NCBI GenBank assembly: GCA_041749275.1
Contig: JBGTBQ010000334.1
Span: forward strand, 1-7,235
From: JBGTBQ01 sp041749275
Lineage (GTDB): Bacteria; Acidobacteriota; Blastocatellia; Pyrinomonadales; Pyrinomonadaceae
DNA length: 7,235 bases
Direction of reading: 5' to 3'
The notes beneath the pieces were generated by a model. That model did no database searches. It saw only the letters and a list, made by a program, of their open reading frames with translations, and was not told where the DNA came from. Of this stretch, positions 6,107 through 7,235 are shown in pieces; position 1 is the stretch's first letter, and each line of letters starts with the position of its first letter. The position numbers were made by a program, and so were the translations under genes.

Positions 6107-6239
6107 AAAGTGGATTCACGAAGGCCACCGATCAGGGAATCCGTCGGCCTCGCCGATAACGTAGATTGAGGCGACCTAACAGACAATGATTTTACTGGCG
6201 GACTTTAACCAAAAACTGGAAGAGACAGGGCGTGGCGAG

Positions 6240-6632
6240 ATGAAGCCGAAGGTTTTAATCATTGACGATGACGTGGCGGTGACGCAGCAGTTGTTCTGGA
6301 CGCTATGCGAAGAGTTCGAGGTGTTGACGGCGAACAACCTCTCAACCGCCATTCGGCGCGCGACCATCTACGAGCCGGAGGTAGCCATCCTCGATCTGCA
6401 CCTGCCCCCCACGCTCGATGCGCCCGACACGGGCCTCCGCATCCTTGAATACGTCAAGGCGCATCTGCCCGCGTCGAAAGTCTTCGTCGTCAGTTCGGCG
6501 GCGAACATCGAACAGCAAAAACAGTGCATCCGCCACGGCGCGGACGGCTTCCTGAGTAAGCCGCTCGATGTCGAGCATCTGCTCTCGACCCTGCGCCGGA
6601 CGGTGCTCGCGCTCAAACTCGAAGCCGCCTGA
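6240..6632 (+). CDS. Stand-alone receiver-domain response regulator, PrsR-receiver-like
   Basis: The product has 130 residues from the ATG at 6240 (MKPKVLIIDDDVAV), consisting of one receiver domain and no output domain. Asp9-11 form the acidic pocket, Asp52 is the phospho-acceptor, Ser85 or Ser86 takes the Thr/Ser position, and Lys107-Pro108 complete the site, so phosphorylation chemistry is intact. This start fits the domain edge and has AGACAGGG upstream. An in-frame ATG at 6186 would add 18 residues outside the fold and has no SD. The loop after Asp52, DLHLPPTLDAPDTGL, has the same length as in the upstream sigma-54 activator: 13 residues from Asp to the Gly of the GL pair. The two receivers therefore look related. 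Such single-domain regulators act by protein contact, as phosphate relays or sinks. It is transcribed from the sigma-54 promoter at 6091 and followed by a terminator at 6826. Confidence 0.9.
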   Translation: MKPKVLIIDDDVAVTQQLFWTLCEEFEVLTANNLSTAIRRATIYEPEVAILDLHLPPTLDAPDTGLRILEYVKAHLPASKVFVVSSAANIEQQKQCIRHGADGFLSKPLDVEHLLSTLRRTVLALKLEAA

Positions 6633-6825
6633 CCGGTGATCTCACTTGCCCTCGCCCCGACGGCGAGTTGGTTTCCTGAGAACGACGCGGAGTAAACGCT
6701 CAACCAGCCCTCACCGCCCGCGCCGCGCGATCTTTGAGAACTCTGTTTCGGCCTTCGTACCCTTCTTCGAGGGCCGTCCGTCGCCCGCGCGCCAACGGTA
6801 TCCCTTCAACCGATGCGCGGTGCAC
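6633..6825 (+). other. Gene-free 3' region of the receiver transcript
   Basis: I find no convincing gene in these 193 bases on either strand. Two small stems are visible: CTCGCC/GGCGAG at 6651-6656 and 6662-6667, and a 9-bp stem with one G-T pair at 6749-6757 and 6768-6776. Neither has a strong T-run. The region ends at the terminator beginning at 6826, so it is either a long 3' UTR or a separate small RNA with its own promoter, which I cannot identify. Confidence 0.4.
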
Positions 6826-6880
6826 AAAGCCCCCGTCTCCGAACAAGACTCCTGCCCAGAGTCGCGGGGGCTTTATTTTA
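6826..6880 (+). terminator. Rho-independent terminator
   Basis: AAAGCCCCCG (6826-6835) pairs perfectly with CGGGGGCTTT (6865-6874), followed by ATTTTATTT. A second stem, GACTC (6847-6851) with GAGTC (6859-6863), sits inside the loop. It is the first strong stop signal downstream of the receiver gene, 193 bp after its stop codon. The left-hand AAAG could support weak termination on the opposite strand too. Confidence 0.85.
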
Positions 6881-6935
6881 TTTCCGCTGTCCAACCCTTT
6901 GCTCTTCTTGTGACAAATCCGCGCTAAATCAGTCC

Positions 6936-7078
6936 TGACGAGATTGGCACACAAGCAAAAAAGCTGATCCACGAACCCACCCGAAGCGACACGAAACAGC
7001 ACCCATCTTTCGTGTGGTTGGTTCGTGTCGTTTCGGGTGGGTTCGTGGACCATGGTTCTCTCTGTACCAATCTCGTAA
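6936..7078. repeat. Nested inverted-repeat element (about 143 bp) with TTCGTG periodicity
   Basis: Outer arms at 6936-6951 and 7063-7078 match at 14 of 16 positions (core ACGAGATTGG / CCAATCTCGT). Inner arms at 6968-6995 and 7022-7049 match at 27 of 28, the single difference being a G-T pair. The right half contains TTCGTG or TTCGGG at 7009, 7022, 7032 and 7042, a spacing of 13, 10 and 10 bp. ACACGAAA (6989-6996) can also pair with TTTCGTGT (7008-7015), so an alternative inner hairpin is possible. There is no open frame of substance and no transposase. It resembles dispersed MITE-like intergenic elements; the nested layout is the same as in the 1377-1523 element, but the sequence differs. Confidence 0.8.
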
Positions 7079-7100
7079 GTTTCGATTTAGAGCGTGTCTC

Positions 7101-7235
7101 AAAAGCCCCGCGAGGGGCGAAATGTTTATAGCTCGCAGGCGTTCTCTGTTTCCCTCTCAGCCCCGGAGGGGCGGCACTGCCCACATGCCGCTCCTGACGG
7201 AGCTGCATCTCTCAGCGCGGGCTGCGTGCTATAAA
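7101..7235. repeat. Cluster of short GC hairpins inside a TTTATAGC/GCTATAAA inverted pair, cut by window edge
   Basis: Four small stem-loops follow each other: GCCCC-GCGA-GGGGC (7105-7118), GCCCC-GGA-GGGGC (7160-7172), GCTCC-TGAC-GGAGC (7190-7203) and CAGC-GCGG-GCTG (7213-7224). The first two begin with the same AGCCCC and differ mainly in the loop. TTTATAGC (7125-7132) is the reverse complement of GCTATAAA (7228-7235), which lies at the last base of the window, so the element probably continues. No coding potential is seen. It looks like a dispersed intergenic repeat. Confidence 0.65.

Noticed and set aside
6700..7053. Minus-strand open frame across the terminator and second nested repeat
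   Set aside because: It runs through the rho-independent terminator and the inverted-repeat arms and has no recognisable protein pattern.
6936..7235. A CRISPR array or an insertion sequence at the right end
   Set aside because: The repeats are inverted or very short and not regularly spaced with unique spacers, and no transposase frame is present.

Overview
The window is GC-rich (roughly 64% by eye) bacterial chromosomal DNA. Four gene families dominate: a RidA-type enzyme, a secreted DUF4350-like protein, a PrsK/PrsR-like two-component pair, and a c-di-GMP-type PilZ protein next to a stand-alone receiver. Weak or absent Shine-Dalgarno sequences and intergenic spaces filled with long palindromes would fit Acidobacteriota, perhaps class Blastocatellia. 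That placement is inference from general style, not from a marker gene.

Layout. Positions 1-288 are the 3' end of a RidA-family gene that starts before the window. Positions 422-1354 encode an exported DUF4350-like protein. Positions 1355-1649 hold a large nested inverted repeat and no gene. A membrane histidine kinase (1650-3560) is followed by an NtrC-type sigma-54 activator (3695-5107). A long bidirectional hairpin terminator (5124-5212) separates the activator from a convergent PilZ gene (5223-5807, minus strand). A 432-bp divergent regulatory region (5808-6239) lies between the PilZ gene and a single-domain response regulator (6240-6632, plus strand). After a rho-independent terminator (6826-6880), the rest of the window is repeat DNA: a nested inverted repeat (6936-7078) and a cluster of small GC hairpins cut by the window edge (7101-7235).

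How the genes may work together. The kinase core and the activator receiver resemble PrsK and PrsR, the pair associated with exosortase/PEP-CTERM and exopolysaccharide systems. The kinase has a dCache-like sensor with HAMP where PrsK normally has many membrane segments and a GAF domain. The activator carries GAFTGA and should drive sigma-54 promoters. A sigma-54 promoter matching all ten core consensus bases (TGGCAC-N5-TTGC) lies just upstream of the stand-alone receiver gene, and a poorer one faces the PilZ gene. The stand-alone receiver shares with the activator receiver an unusual extended loop after the phospho-acceptor Asp. A plausible reading is one circuit: sensor kinase, then sigma-54 activator, then induction of a second receiver (phosphate sink, competitor or diverging output) and of a PilZ effector. 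No exosortase, PEP-CTERM or polysaccharide gene is in the window, so the output of the circuit is not visible here.
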